Notes under the pieces: generated by a model
Databases searched by the model: none
What the model was told of the DNA's origin: nothing
The model's input: the letters and a program-made list of their open reading frames with translations, nothing else
Shown here: piece by piece, positions 31,078-31,268 of the stretch
Position numbering within the stretch: the stretch's first letter is position 1
Layout of the letters: every line of letters begins with the position of its first letter
Assembly: GCA_049700035.1 (NCBI GenBank)
Contig: JBNAWC010000012.1
Location: forward strand, 1-31,268
Length of the DNA stretch: 31,268 nucleotides
Reading direction: 5' to 3'
DNA from: JAVZLQ01 sp049700035
Lineage (GTDB): Archaea; Thermoproteota; Bathyarchaeia; Bathyarchaeales; Bathycorpusculaceae
Position numbers and translations under genes: made by a program

Positions 31078-31268
31078 TTACCTTGTTATTTCAGCTTTCT
31101 TAACAACTTCTAGGCATTCCCGCGCTTCCTTGTCTGTTTCAAAGTATTTTCTGATTGGCTCCAAGATTTTTGCTAATTCCTTTGCCGCGGCGTTTTTTAG
31201 GTCTTGCGGGTGCACTTCGCCTTTTCCATACGCTTTTTCCAGTTCCTCGTAGCTTTGAAATTCCACAG
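31078..31268 (-). CDS. tyrS: Tyrosyl-tRNA synthetase, C-terminal fragment (5' end beyond window)
   Basis: The frame enters from the window edge and encodes the last ~63 residues. YEELEKAYGKGEVHPQDLKNAAAKELAKILEPIRKYFE matches the C-terminal end of archaeal TyrS, in which a (I/L)HPxDLKxAVAxxLxxILEPxR pattern is standard. The catalytic part lies outside the window. Five bases separate its stop from the Toprim gene start. Confidence 0.8.
   Translation of the reverse strand, partial: VEFQSYEELEKAYGKGEVHPQDLKNAAAKELAKILEPIRKYFETDKEARECLEVVKKAEITR

Noticed and set aside
1..31268. CRISPR arrays, insertion sequences, prophage or defence genes
   Set aside because: No regularly spaced repeats, transposase motifs, inverted-repeat-bounded elements or recognised defence domains were seen; the content is mostly core archaeal genes.

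Overview
The window is archaeal chromosomal DNA. It carries an archaeal TFB next to Gar1, ribosomal proteins eL40, L7Ae, eS28 and eL24, an archaeal initiator tRNA-Met, an archaeal-type RNase P RNA, Pelota, archaeal DnaG, a PAC2-family protein, a GPN-loop GTPase, TtuA/NcsA and an archaeal tyrosyl-tRNA synthetase. Gene content and protein style (many small zinc-ribbon and coiled-coil proteins, PolB resembling TACK-group enzymes) suggest a Bathyarchaeota-like or other TACK lineage. That placement is inference and no phylogeny was done. I see no CRISPR array, insertion sequence or prophage.

Layout. 0.1-2.9 kb: an Lrp-like regulator directly upstream of sucC-sucD (ADP-forming succinyl-CoA ligase), then eL40. 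2.9-4.9 kb: a DUF116 protein and three uncharacterised small proteins, two of them coiled-coil proteins fired divergently from near-identical promoter boxes. 4.9-7.3 kb: gar1-tfb on the minus strand, divergent from the L7Ae-eS28-eL24 operon. 7.3-12.1 kb: a radical SAM/SPASM enzyme, a small basic protein, a secreted subtilisin-like protease broken by two single-base frameshifts, and tRNA-iMet. 12.1-20.4 kb: PAC2 protein, small membrane protein, RHH-like protein, two consecutive radical SAM activases (AmmeMemoRadiSam type and COG1313 type), zinc-ribbon microproteins, a CinA-like protein overlapping a frameshifted PHP phosphoesterase, a secreted transglutaminase-like protein and a GPN GTPase. 20.4-26.7 kb: macro-domain protein, coiled-coil protein, RNase P RNA, AK6-like kinase, ZIP transporter, TtuA/NcsA, nucleotidyltransferase, Pelota. 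26.7-31.3 kb: a family B DNA polymerase convergent with dnaG, a small Toprim protein and the 3' end of tyrS.

Most genes serve information processing: transcription initiation, rRNA pseudouridylation, translation, tRNA maturation and thiolation, ribosome rescue, replication and RNA decay. The strongest unusual signal is the DNA polymerase. Its polymerase motifs A, B and C are intact, but three of the four carboxylates expected in the 3'-5' proofreading exonuclease are replaced, the pattern of a proofreading-dead polymerase. Other points of interest are an RNase P RNA with a compensated base-pair swap in the highly conserved P4 helix, a tRNA T-arm-like hairpin in the dnaG leader, an odd dnaG start, three small frameshifts in two genes, and a mirrored promoter pair driving two coiled-coil genes. 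I did not find a convincing new multi-gene defence or mobile system here.
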